From Candidatus Howiella intestinavium (lineage in GTDB: Bacteria; Bacillota; Clostridia; Oscillospirales; Acutalibacteraceae), in the NCBI GenBank assembly GCA_904420585.1, contig CAJFVX010000059.1:1-64000 (forward strand): DNA of 64,000 nt, in the 5' to 3' direction. The notes beneath the pieces are model-generated. The model was not told the origin of the DNA and ran no database searches. It worked only from the letters and a program-made list of their open reading frames with translations. Below are positions 1 to 6,306 of the stretch, one piece after another (position 1 is the first letter of the stretch; every line of letters starts with the position of its first letter). The position numbers and the translations under genes are program-made.

Positions 1-38
1 AGGCGCATAAGCCTGAAGCACAGCCCATAAACCAACCG

Positions 39-79
39 GGCCGCCCCCTTTCCCGTATGGGAAGGGGGGCGGCCTTTTC
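39..79 (+). terminator. Rho-independent terminator of an upstream gene
   Basis: A GC-rich inverted repeat (arms about 39-50 and 62-74) is followed by TTTT. It probably ends a gene lying left of the window; no coding sequence can be assigned to the first 38 bases. Confidence 0.75.
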
Positions 80-104
80 TGTGGGCGAGGGAAAACTTTT
101 GAAG

Positions 105-133
105 TTGGCGGATAAGAAAAAGTGTGGTATAAT
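105..133 (+). promoter_or_regulatory. Sigma-A promoter of the PurF-like gene
   Basis: TTGGCG at 105-110 and TATAAT at 128-133 are separated by 17 bases. A TGG just before the -10 makes it an extended -10 promoter. The untranslated leader to the start at 267 is about 125 bases. Confidence 0.6.
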
Positions 134-266
134 AACTGCGAAACGATTTATCGTATAGGAAGATGACCGGATGGCGTTCCGCGTTTTGCTTGTGGTATCA
201 TACATCTGACGAAAAAAACAGTGGATGCGGCCTTCCGCAAAATTGATTCTAAAAGGGGATACATGC

Positions 267-1670
267 ATGGGCGGTTTTTTCGGAGTTGTATCGAAATCGG
301 ATTGCGTATTTGACCTGTTTTTCGGCACGGATTATCATTCCCATCTGGGGACAAAACGGGGCGGCATGGCGGTATATGGGGAAAACGGTTTTCAGCGCGC
401 CATCCATAATATAGAAAATTCCCCCTTCCGGACCAAGTTTGAGCGGGATGTGGAGGAAATGAAGGGCAATATGGGCATCGGCTGCATTTCGGACAACGAG
501 CCCCAGCCCCTGATTGTGCGTTCCCACCTGGGAAATTTCGCCATTACAACCGTGGGACGCATCAATAACATCGACGCACTGGTCAAGGAGTCCTTTGCCG
601 CCGGGCGCACCCATTTCCTGGAAATGAGCGAGGGGAATATCAATCCTACCGAACTGATGGCGGTGCTGATTAACAGCCAGGATTCCATCGCCGAGGGCAT
701 CCGGTACGCCCAGAGCGTCATCGACGGCTCCATGTCCCTGCTGGTGCTCACAGCCGACGGCATCTACGCCGCCCGGGATAAATGGGGGCGGACGCCCATC
801 ATCATCGGCAAGAAGGAGGGAGCCTTGTGCGCTTCCTTTGAATCCTTCGCCTATCTCAACTTAGGGTATGAGGACTGCCGGACCCTGGGGCCGGGAGAGG
901 TCGTCTTCCTGACCCCTGAATCTCTGGAGGTGATGGTGCCGCCGGCGGATGAAATGAAAATCTGCACCTTCCTGTGGGTCTACTACGGTTACCCCTCCTC
1001 TACCTACGAAGGGGTCAACGTGGAAAAGATGCGGTATAACTGCGGCGATATGCTGGCGGCCCGGGACCATGTGCAGGCCGACAGCGTGGCCGGCGTACCC
1101 GATTCGGGCACAGCCCATGCCGTAGGCTATGCCAACCGCTCGGGCGTCCCCTTTTCCCGGCCCTTCATTAAGTACACCCCCACCTGGCCCCGCTCCTTTA
1201 TGCCCCAGAAGCAGAGCCAGCGGAATTTAATCGCCCGCATGAAGCTCATCCCTGTGGACGCCCTCATCCGGGACCAGCGGCTGGTGCTCATCGACGATTC
1301 CCTGGTCCGGGGCACCCAGCTGCGGGAGACCACCGAGTTTTTATACCACAGCGGGGCCAAAGAGGTGCATATCCGGCTGGCCTGCCCGCCGATTATGTAC
1401 GGATGCAAATACCTGAATTTTTCCCGTTCCTCCTCCGAAATGGATTTGATAACCAGACGGGTCATCGCCCGGCTGGAGGGGGATAAGGCGGAGGAAAAGC
1501 TGCCCCTTTACGCCGACCCCGATACCCCCGAATACGCAGCCATGGTGGAGGAAATCCGCAGCGCCCTTAAGTTCACCACCCTCGGCTACCACCGCCTGGA
1601 CGATATGATAGCCTCCACCGGCCTCAGCCCCTGCAAACTGTGCACCTACTGCTGGAACGGAAAAGAATAA
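267..1670 (+). CDS. PurF-like amidophosphoribosyltransferase homologue lacking the N-terminal catalytic Cys
   Basis: This 467-residue protein has the two-domain layout of glutamine PRPP amidotransferase: an N-terminal Ntn-type glutaminase fold and a C-terminal phosphoribosyltransferase domain. The PRPP loop VLIDDSLVRGTQ (about residues 340-351, acidic pair D343-D344) is intact. Cysteines 373, 380, 456, 459 and 462 resemble the iron-sulphur cysteines of Firmicutes PurF. The ATG at 267 has an AAAAGGGG site 8 bases upstream, and the protein then begins MGGFFGVV. Canonical PurF exposes a catalytic Cys at residue 1 after processing; here that place is Gly, so glutamine hydrolysis by the usual mechanism is not expected. 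An in-frame ATG at 225 has no ribosome site. It may be a paralogue using ammonia or doing another phosphoribosyl transfer; no pur genes are next to it. Confidence 0.8.
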   Translation: MGGFFGVVSKSDCVFDLFFGTDYHSHLGTKRGGMAVYGENGFQRAIHNIENSPFRTKFERDVEEMKGNMGIGCISDNEPQPLIVRSHLGNFAITTVGRINNIDALVKESFAAGRTHFLEMSEGNINPTELMAVLINSQDSIAEGIRYAQSVIDGSMSLLVLTADGIYAARDKWGRTPIIIGKKEGALCASFESFAYLNLGYEDCRTLGPGEVVFLTPESLEVMVPPADEMKICTFLWVYYGYPSSTYEGVNVEKMRYNCGDMLAARDHVQADSVAGVPDSGTAHAVGYANRSGVPFSRPFIKYTPTWPRSFMPQKQSQRNLIARMKLIPVDALIRDQRLVLIDDSLVRGTQLRETTEFLYHSGAKEVHIRLACPPIMYGCKYLNFSRSSSEMDLITRRVIARLEGDKAEEKLPLYADPDTPEYAAMVEEIRSALKFTTLGYHRLDDMIASTGLSPCKLCTYCWNGKE

Positions 1671-1688
1671 AGATGAGATGCAAAAAAA

Positions 1689-1721
1689 GGAGAGAAAACG
1701 GGTTTCCGTTTTCTCTCCTTT
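1689..1721 (+). terminator. Terminator hairpin after the PurF-like gene
   Basis: A 13-bp perfect stem (GGAGAGAAAACGG at 1689-1701 with its complement at 1706-1718) is followed by TTTC. It directly abuts the four-hairpin repeat that starts at 1722. Confidence 0.7.
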
Positions 1722-1848
1722 CAGCTTGTGAGCAAGGTCGACAAGCTGTAGAAGGGGGATGCCCCCCTTCTGACATTTCCCCCGACAAATCCCGCTTTGG
1801 CAGGATTTGTCGGGGGCAGCAACCGACGCACATGCCGCCGGTTTCTGC
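1722..1848 (+). repeat. Four-hairpin intergenic repeat element, copy A
   Basis: Four consecutive stem-loops: CAGCTTGT/ACAAGCTG (1722-1748); AGAAGGGGG/CCCCCCTTCT (1750-1771); a perfect 14-bp stem (1779-1792 with 1803-1816); and GCAGCAACCG/CGGTTTCTGC (1816-1848, one mismatch) whose loop contains ACGCACATG. A second copy lies at 28016-28143 with the same order of stems. Both sit directly after a terminator and between convergent genes. It could be a non-autonomous mobile repeat or a structured RNA. Open frames across it are not genes. Confidence 0.8.
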
Positions 1849-1890
1849 GATGCAAATGGCCTTCATTGGATTTTTCTGCAGAACCAGCAC

Positions 1891-2256
1891 TCAGTTCTTA
1901 TCCCCCGGCCTGGCCAGCAGGGCGATAAAGTAGCCGAAGACCACGGCCGCCGCCACGCCGGCCGCCGTGGCCGTGATGCCGCCGGTGAGCACACCCAGCA
2001 GCCCCTGCTCACTTACGGCCTCTTGTACACCCGTGGCAAGGGAGTAGCCAAAGCCGGTCAGGGGGACGGTGGCCCCCGCCCCGGCAAACTTCACCAGGGG
2101 CTCATATACCCCTATGGCCGTCAGTACCACCCCGCCTACCACATAGGTCACCAAAATCCGGGCCGGCGTCAGCTTGGTAAAATCGATGAGCAGCTGCCCA
2201 ATCAAACAGAGTCCGCCGCCGACCAGGAAGGCCTTGACATACATCATAATATCCAT
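1891..2256 (-). CDS. spoVAE: Stage V sporulation protein AE (SpoVAE)
   Basis: A 121-residue membrane protein with the length and signature segments of SpoVAE: IGQLLIDFTKLTPARIL near residue 20, VYEPLVKFAGAGATVPLTGF in the middle, and an alanine-rich final helix. SpoVA proteins form the channel that moves Ca-dipicolinate into the forespore and releases it in germination. The ATG at 2256 is preceded by GAGGTGGG. It normally follows spoVAC and spoVAD; here neither is adjacent and the upstream neighbours are sugar-type oxidoreductases. A sigma-G promoter would be expected but I cannot point to one. Confidence 0.88.
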   Translation of the reverse strand: MDIMMYVKAFLVGGGLCLIGQLLIDFTKLTPARILVTYVVGGVVLTAIGVYEPLVKFAGAGATVPLTGFGYSLATGVQEAVSEQGLLGVLTGGITATAAGVAAAVVFGYFIALLARPGDKN

Positions 2257-2366
2257 TTTCCCACCTCGCTCGAAAACCGCCGAAGCCCGCGGCCTTTTGG
2301 CTAGTGTTTCCCTTTCGGCCCCGGCTATGCAGCGGGATGGAAAATGCAAAACGAAAAGTTTTTGGG

Positions 2367-2389
2367 CCGCCTTTTTTCAAAAAGGCGGA
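2367..2389 (-). terminator. Possible terminator between the oxidoreductase gene and spoVAE
   Basis: A CCGCC(T)n / (A)nGGCGG hairpin lies just after the stop codon of the gene at 2391-3383. There is no clean U-tract directly after the stem, so read-through into spoVAE is possible. Confidence 0.4.
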
Positions 2390-2390
2390 A

Positions 2391-3383
2391 TTATACAAGC
2401 TGAACAGGCGTCCCCTTGTCAGCCGAATCCCGGGCGGCCAGGCAGACCCGGCAGGCAGAAAAACCGGCGCAGTCCCGGTATATGGGGTCGTGGGAGCCGG
2501 ATACAACCTTTACAAACCCGTCGAAAATCGGCTCGGGGCGCAAAAGGGGCAGGGGCTCGCGGCCGTCGTGCTGGCCGTCTATAAGGTAAACCTTATCCTC
2601 CCGCACCTCCAGCACACCCTTGGTGCCCACCAGACGCACCCGGTCGTCCCCGTGGGTGGGGGCGTTTTGGGGCCGGCCGTAGTCGGCGTTTATATGGGCC
2701 GGTAAATCCCCCTCCAGTTCCAGCAGGATGGCCGCCGCCGTCTCTATATCCCCCTGGCCGCCGTTGCCCCGGGTGGTCTGCTTGGCGAAGACCTCCGTGC
2801 AGCGCCGGCCGGTGAGCCAGAGCAGCTGGTCCACCATGTGGATGGCCACCCAGGGAATGGTGCCGCCGTAGGTTTCCCGCTGAAAGAAGAATTCCGGCCG
2901 GCGGCCCAGCTTGTAGGACTTCTGCCCGCCGGCCAGCAGCAGCTCTCCCAGGGCTCCCGATTCCACACACCGCTTGGCGGTGTAAAACCAGGGGTCGAAA
3001 CGGGCGGTCAGCATGGAAAAAATGCGGGCTTCGGAAGCGGCCGCCGCCCTTTCCAGCATGTCCAAACCGGCCCTGTCGGTGGCCGCCGGCTTTTCGCTGA
3101 AGACATGGATGCCCCGCTCCAGGGCGAAGCGGGCGATTTCGGCGTGATGGGAAAAGATGCTGTCCACCGCCACTGCGTCGGGCCGGGTTTCCTCCAGCAT
3201 CCGCCGCCAGTCGTCGTACACCGGCAGTTCCCTGCCCGTCTTCTCTTTGGCCAGGCGGCAAAGCCCCTCCAGGCCCTCGAAGGGGGAGGAGGCCGCCGCC
3301 CCTACATATTCGTGAGGCCCCAGCTTCCCGTCGAAAATACAGCCGATGTGTCCGCCGCAGTCTCCTATGATGCAGATGCGCAT
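2391..3383 (-). CDS. Gfo/Idh/MocA family NAD(P)-dependent oxidoreductase
   Basis: 330 residues. The N-terminus is a Rossmann fold (MRICIIGDCGGHIGCI), followed by the family hallmark SEKPAATDRAGLDML near residues 95-110 and a C-terminal alpha/beta domain with WVAIHMVDQLLWLTG. Such enzymes oxidise or epimerise sugars, inositols or amino-sugar derivatives in the cytoplasm; the substrate cannot be read from sequence. The first glycine motif is less regular than GxGxxG. The ATG at 3383 has AAGGAGG 7 bases upstream. It lies 23 bases after a second family member and is probably co-transcribed with it, divergent from an AraC regulator. Confidence 0.85.
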   Translation of the reverse strand: MRICIIGDCGGHIGCIFDGKLGPHEYVGAAASSPFEGLEGLCRLAKEKTGRELPVYDDWRRMLEETRPDAVAVDSIFSHHAEIARFALERGIHVFSEKPAATDRAGLDMLERAAAASEARIFSMLTARFDPWFYTAKRCVESGALGELLLAGGQKSYKLGRRPEFFFQRETYGGTIPWVAIHMVDQLLWLTGRRCTEVFAKQTTRGNGGQGDIETAAAILLELEGDLPAHINADYGRPQNAPTHGDDRVRLVGTKGVLEVREDKVYLIDGQHDGREPLPLLRPEPIFDGFVKVVSGSHDPIYRDCAGFSACRVCLAARDSADKGTPVQLV

Positions 3384-3406
3384 AGATATTCCTCCTTGTG
3401 GGGTGC

Positions 3407-4609
3407 TTAGGGCCGGAAGGCGTCGCTGTGGGGCAGATAGGGGCGGATGCCCTCCATCCGGCAGGGCAGCTCGGCCGCCTCGTAGGCCTCCAGCATCCAG
3501 CCCGACAGGCCGTGTACATATACTCCCTCCGGTTCCCCGCCGGCAAAGACCCGGTCGGGGGGGAAGGGACGGGTTTCGGCCTGTTCAAACAGCCCCTGGC
3601 AGACCGCCAGATGGGGCCGCACGGTTTCCACGGTGCAGGGCACCATGGTTTGGGGCCGCCGGCAGGCCTCCAGCATGGTCAGGAACTTGGGGACCAGCTC
3701 GGAGAAAGCCTGGGGATCCCCGTAGTCCTCCACACTGCCGTCGGAAAAGACGGCCACCATATGGTTGCCGGGATCCTCCGGCCGTTCGTTGAAGTAGACC
3801 GTCCCCTTTTCAAACTGATAGAGAAAACGGGTCTGATCGTCCCCGTCGCCCGCATGGGTGGCGCCGTACCAGAAAGCCCCGCCCTCCGGGAAAGCGCCCT
3901 TCAGAATACAGGTGTCAAAGGACTGGATGTCCTTGGCCCGCAGCACCTGGGCCTCCACCTCGGCGGGCATGGCCGCCTTGTCCGGCCGGTCCCCCAGGAC
4001 AAAAAAGATGTTGTGCAGGTAGTGGGCGGTGGCGTTGGTGACCACCGAATCCCGGATAAGATGGCCGTCCGCATCGTGGATCCGGCCCTTCCAGCTGCTG
4101 GTTTCGTAATAGGAGCGCCCCCGCTTCCAGCAGATAAGGGACTTGAGCAGTACCGGCCTGCCGAACCGGCCGGCCAGGATGTCGGCCTTCAGCCGGTTCA
4201 TGGAGCGGCTGAAGCTCCACTGGAATCCCACGCCCAGCAGCCGGCCGGCCTCTGCGGCCTTTTGGGCCAGGTAGTCGGCGTCGGCAAGGCAGGGCACCAG
4301 GGGCTTTTCACAGAGCAGGTGGCTGCCATGCTCCAGTGCGCAGACCGCCTGGGGCTTATGCAGGGGAATGGGGGTGGAGATGACGGCCAGTTCGGCCGTT
4401 TGTTCCCTGTAAAAATCCTCCAGAGTGTCGTAGACCGGCGCCCCTTGTTCTTTAAACCAGCCAAAATGGGGCGCCTTTTCGGCGTAAGGATCCACCACCC
4501 CCACCGGCCGGCAGAGGGCCCGGATTTCTTCATATTTTTCATATAAAGAGGGATACAGGTCGCCGTATCCCCCTATACCGACGAAAACCGTCGATACCTT
4601 TCCTTCCAT
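3407..4609 (-). CDS. Gfo/Idh/MocA family oxidoreductase
   Basis: 400 residues when started at the ATG at 4609, which has GGAGG 9 bases upstream (an in-frame ATG at 4642 lacks one). VFVGIGGYGDLY forms the nucleotide-binding turn and LLCEKPLVPCLADADYL the conserved Lys-Pro motif of the family; a long C-terminal domain follows. It is the first gene of a minus-strand unit with the oxidoreductase at 2391-3383. Two such enzymes in a row next to an AraC regulator usually mean a small sugar-catabolic unit, with two consecutive oxidations or an oxidation/reduction pair. The substrate is unknown. Confidence 0.85.
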   Translation of the reverse strand: MEGKVSTVFVGIGGYGDLYPSLYEKYEEIRALCRPVGVVDPYAEKAPHFGWFKEQGAPVYDTLEDFYREQTAELAVISTPIPLHKPQAVCALEHGSHLLCEKPLVPCLADADYLAQKAAEAGRLLGVGFQWSFSRSMNRLKADILAGRFGRPVLLKSLICWKRGRSYYETSSWKGRIHDADGHLIRDSVVTNATAHYLHNIFFVLGDRPDKAAMPAEVEAQVLRAKDIQSFDTCILKGAFPEGGAFWYGATHAGDGDDQTRFLYQFEKGTVYFNERPEDPGNHMVAVFSDGSVEDYGDPQAFSELVPKFLTMLEACRRPQTMVPCTVETVRPHLAVCQGLFEQAETRPFPPDRVFAGGEPEGVYVHGLSGWMLEAYEAAELPCRMEGIRPYLPHSDAFRP

Positions 4610-4647
4610 TTTCCGTTTCCTCCCACAAGTAAAAGTTACCATTTCCT

Positions 4648-4676
4648 ATCATACCACAAAAACCTTTTTATGGAAA
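4648..4676 (-). promoter_or_regulatory. Promoter of the oxidoreductase pair
   Basis: On the minus strand TTTCCA (4671-4676) and TATGAT (4648-4653) are 17 bases apart, with TGTGG before the -10 (extended -10). It is back-to-back with the AraC-gene promoter; any AraC operator would lie between. Confidence 0.5.
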
Positions 4677-4681
4677 TACAA

Positions 4682-4710
4682 TTGTACGCAAATAAAGAAT
4701 GTGGTATAAT
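4682..4710 (+). promoter_or_regulatory. Promoter of the AraC-family regulator gene
   Basis: TTGTAC (4682-4687), a 17-base spacer and TATAAT (4705-4710) preceded by TGTGG. Confidence 0.65.
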
Positions 4711-4742
4711 AACGTTACTTTCAGAAAGGAGGGCCGGCGGGG

Positions 4743-5648
4743 ATGCAGTATCAGACCCTGCAATTTCATTCCTACGTCCAGCAGGGGGAAAAAATCCGCA
4801 TTCTGGTGGATGAAATTCACGGCCACCATCCCGCCCACGCCCACGACGATTTCATTGAAATCGCCTATATCGACGGCGGCCGGGGGGTTCACATCCTGAA
4901 CGGCCGGGAGGAGCGGATTTCCGAGGGGAATCTGTTCCTTTTCAACCCCCATATCGTCCACGCCTTCACGGCGGACGAGGACGCCCCCCTGCGGGTGTAC
5001 AACTGCCTGTTCCAGCCGCCGACCCTGGATTATTCCTTCAAAAACTGCAAGGACTTTGTGGACGTGGCCTACCATTACCTCTTCTACTCCCTCTACTCGG
5101 AGGACGACCCCAAGGACTATATCAAGCTGACGGGGGTATCGGGAGAGGATATCCGCCTGCTGTTTTACGAAATGCAGCGGGAGTACGATAGTATGGAGAA
5201 CGGCTACGAGCAGGTGCTGAAGGCCGATTTGATGAAGCTGCTTATCTTTATCTTCCGTCTGTATAAAAAGGACAACCGGCAGCGGCAGAATGCGGCGGTG
5301 TACAAACGGCTGGTGGTGCAGGAGGCGGCGGCCTATATCAAGGCTCACTTTGCCGAAAACGTCTCCTGTGAGCAGCTGGCCGAGCGGGCCTATCTGAGCG
5401 TCAACTACTTCCGCAAGGTATTCAAGGAAATCACCGGTATGACCATGATCCGCATGCTGCAGAATATCCGGGTACACGTGGCCTGCGACCTGCTGGCCAG
5501 CACCTCTATGCCGGTGGAACGGGTAGCCGCCCAGGTAGGGTATGACGACGTGAAGTTTTTCTATAAGGTCTTTAAGGATTCCCAGCATATGACCCCCGGG
5601 GCCTACCGAAAACAGTATAGAGTTGAATCACCCCCCAAATCCGATTGA
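4743..5648 (+). CDS. AraC-family transcriptional regulator
   Basis: 301 residues. The N-terminal half is a cupin-like sensor domain (HHPAHAHDDFIEIAYIDGG near residues 24-42, then NPHIVHAF). The C-terminal 100 residues carry the paired helix-turn-helix of the AraC family: CEQLAERAYLSVNYFRKVFK and VAAQVGYDDVKFFYKVFK, ending with TPGAYRKQYR. The ATG at 4743 has AAAGGAGGG 9 bases upstream. It is divergent from the two oxidoreductases and probably controls them in response to a sugar; the ligand is unknown. Confidence 0.9.
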   Translation: MQYQTLQFHSYVQQGEKIRILVDEIHGHHPAHAHDDFIEIAYIDGGRGVHILNGREERISEGNLFLFNPHIVHAFTADEDAPLRVYNCLFQPPTLDYSFKNCKDFVDVAYHYLFYSLYSEDDPKDYIKLTGVSGEDIRLLFYEMQREYDSMENGYEQVLKADLMKLLIFIFRLYKKDNRQRQNAAVYKRLVVQEAAAYIKAHFAENVSCEQLAERAYLSVNYFRKVFKEITGMTMIRMLQNIRVHVACDLLASTSMPVERVAAQVGYDDVKFFYKVFKDSQHMTPGAYRKQYRVESPPKSD

Positions 5649-5680
5649 AACCCCCAGTGCAAAACACCGGGGGTTTTTCT
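5649..5680 (+). terminator. Rho-independent terminator
   Basis: ACCCCCAGTG...CACCGGGGGT followed by TTTTC, immediately after the AraC-gene stop codon. Confidence 0.8.
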
Positions 5681-5732
5681 ATACTTAGTACAGCGGCAAG
5701 GCGGAGGGCGCGGATAAATTTTCCCAGGCGGA

Positions 5733-5761
5733 TTCCTATATGGCTCCTCATCTGGTATGAT
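5733..5761 (+). promoter_or_regulatory. Probable promoter of the glyoxalase-fold gene
   Basis: TTCCTA and TATGAT with 17 bases between and a TGG extension before the -10. The -35 is weak. Confidence 0.4.
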
Positions 5762-5813
5762 AGGGAAGAGGCGGGGCGGAAGCCCTGTCCATCAAAAGGA
5801 AGGAGCAACCGGG

Positions 5814-6182
5814 ATGCAATTTAAAATGATTCATGAGAACTACAATGTATTCGACCTGGAAAAATCCGCAGCCTTCTACAAAAAGGCGCTGGGGCTGCAC
5901 GAGGTACGGCGCAAGCCGGCCGAGGACGGCAGTTTTATCATCCTCTACATGGCCGATGATTCGGAAACCTTTGAGCTGGAGCTGACCTGGATGCGGGACA
6001 TGGACCGCCCCTATAATCTGGGCGACTGTGAATTCCACCTGGCCTTCCGGACCGACGACTATGAAGCCGCCCACCGGCTGCACGAGGAGATGGGCTGCAT
6101 CTGCTTTGAAAACCCCAAAATGGGCATCTACTTTATTCAGGATCCCGACGGCTATTGGCTGGAAATCCTCCCCGCCAAATAG
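5814..6182 (+). CDS. VOC-superfamily protein, lactoylglutathione lyase (glyoxalase I)-like
   Basis: 122 residues with the two beta-alpha-beta-beta-beta units of the vicinal oxygen chelate fold. Likely metal ligands are H7, E56, H75 and E117, matching the H/E/H/E pattern of glyoxalase I; DPDGYWLEIL near the C-terminus is typical. The ATG at 5814 has GGAAGGAG upstream; an in-frame ATG at 5757 lies within the promoter and is not used. It stands alone between terminators. In a clostridium it may detoxify methylglyoxal with a thiol other than glutathione, or act on another substrate. Confidence 0.82.
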   Translation: MQFKMIHENYNVFDLEKSAAFYKKALGLHEVRRKPAEDGSFIILYMADDSETFELELTWMRDMDRPYNLGDCEFHLAFRTDDYEAAHRLHEEMGCICFENPKMGIYFIQDPDGYWLEILPAK

Positions 6183-6184
6183 CC

Positions 6185-6230
6185 ACCGCCGCCCCGCCGC
6201 CGGCCTCACGGCAGAGGGGCGGTATTTTTT
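6185..6230 (+). terminator. Rho-independent terminator
   Basis: CCGCCCC and GGGGCGG arms enclose a small inner hairpin, followed by TATTTTTT. Confidence 0.7.
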
Positions 6231-6249
6231 ATCCGCCCGGCAAAACCGT

Positions 6250-6278
6250 TTGACCCGCCGCAGGGCGCGGCGTTTTAT
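6250..6278 (+). promoter_or_regulatory. Promoter of the golvesin-protein / GH78 operon
   Basis: TTGACC at 6250-6255 with TTTTAT at 6273-6278 (17-base spacer). The overlapping TATACT at 6276-6281 would need a 20-base spacer. Confidence 0.45.
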
Positions 6279-6306
6279 ACTGCAAAAACAAAAGGAGTGA
6301 CAGGGA

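Noticed and set aside
1624..1890. Small open frame across repeat copy A, and a related one across copy B (28078-28266)
   Set aside because: The similar peptides come only from the shared hairpin repeat; there are no ribosome sites, and the structure explains the similarity.
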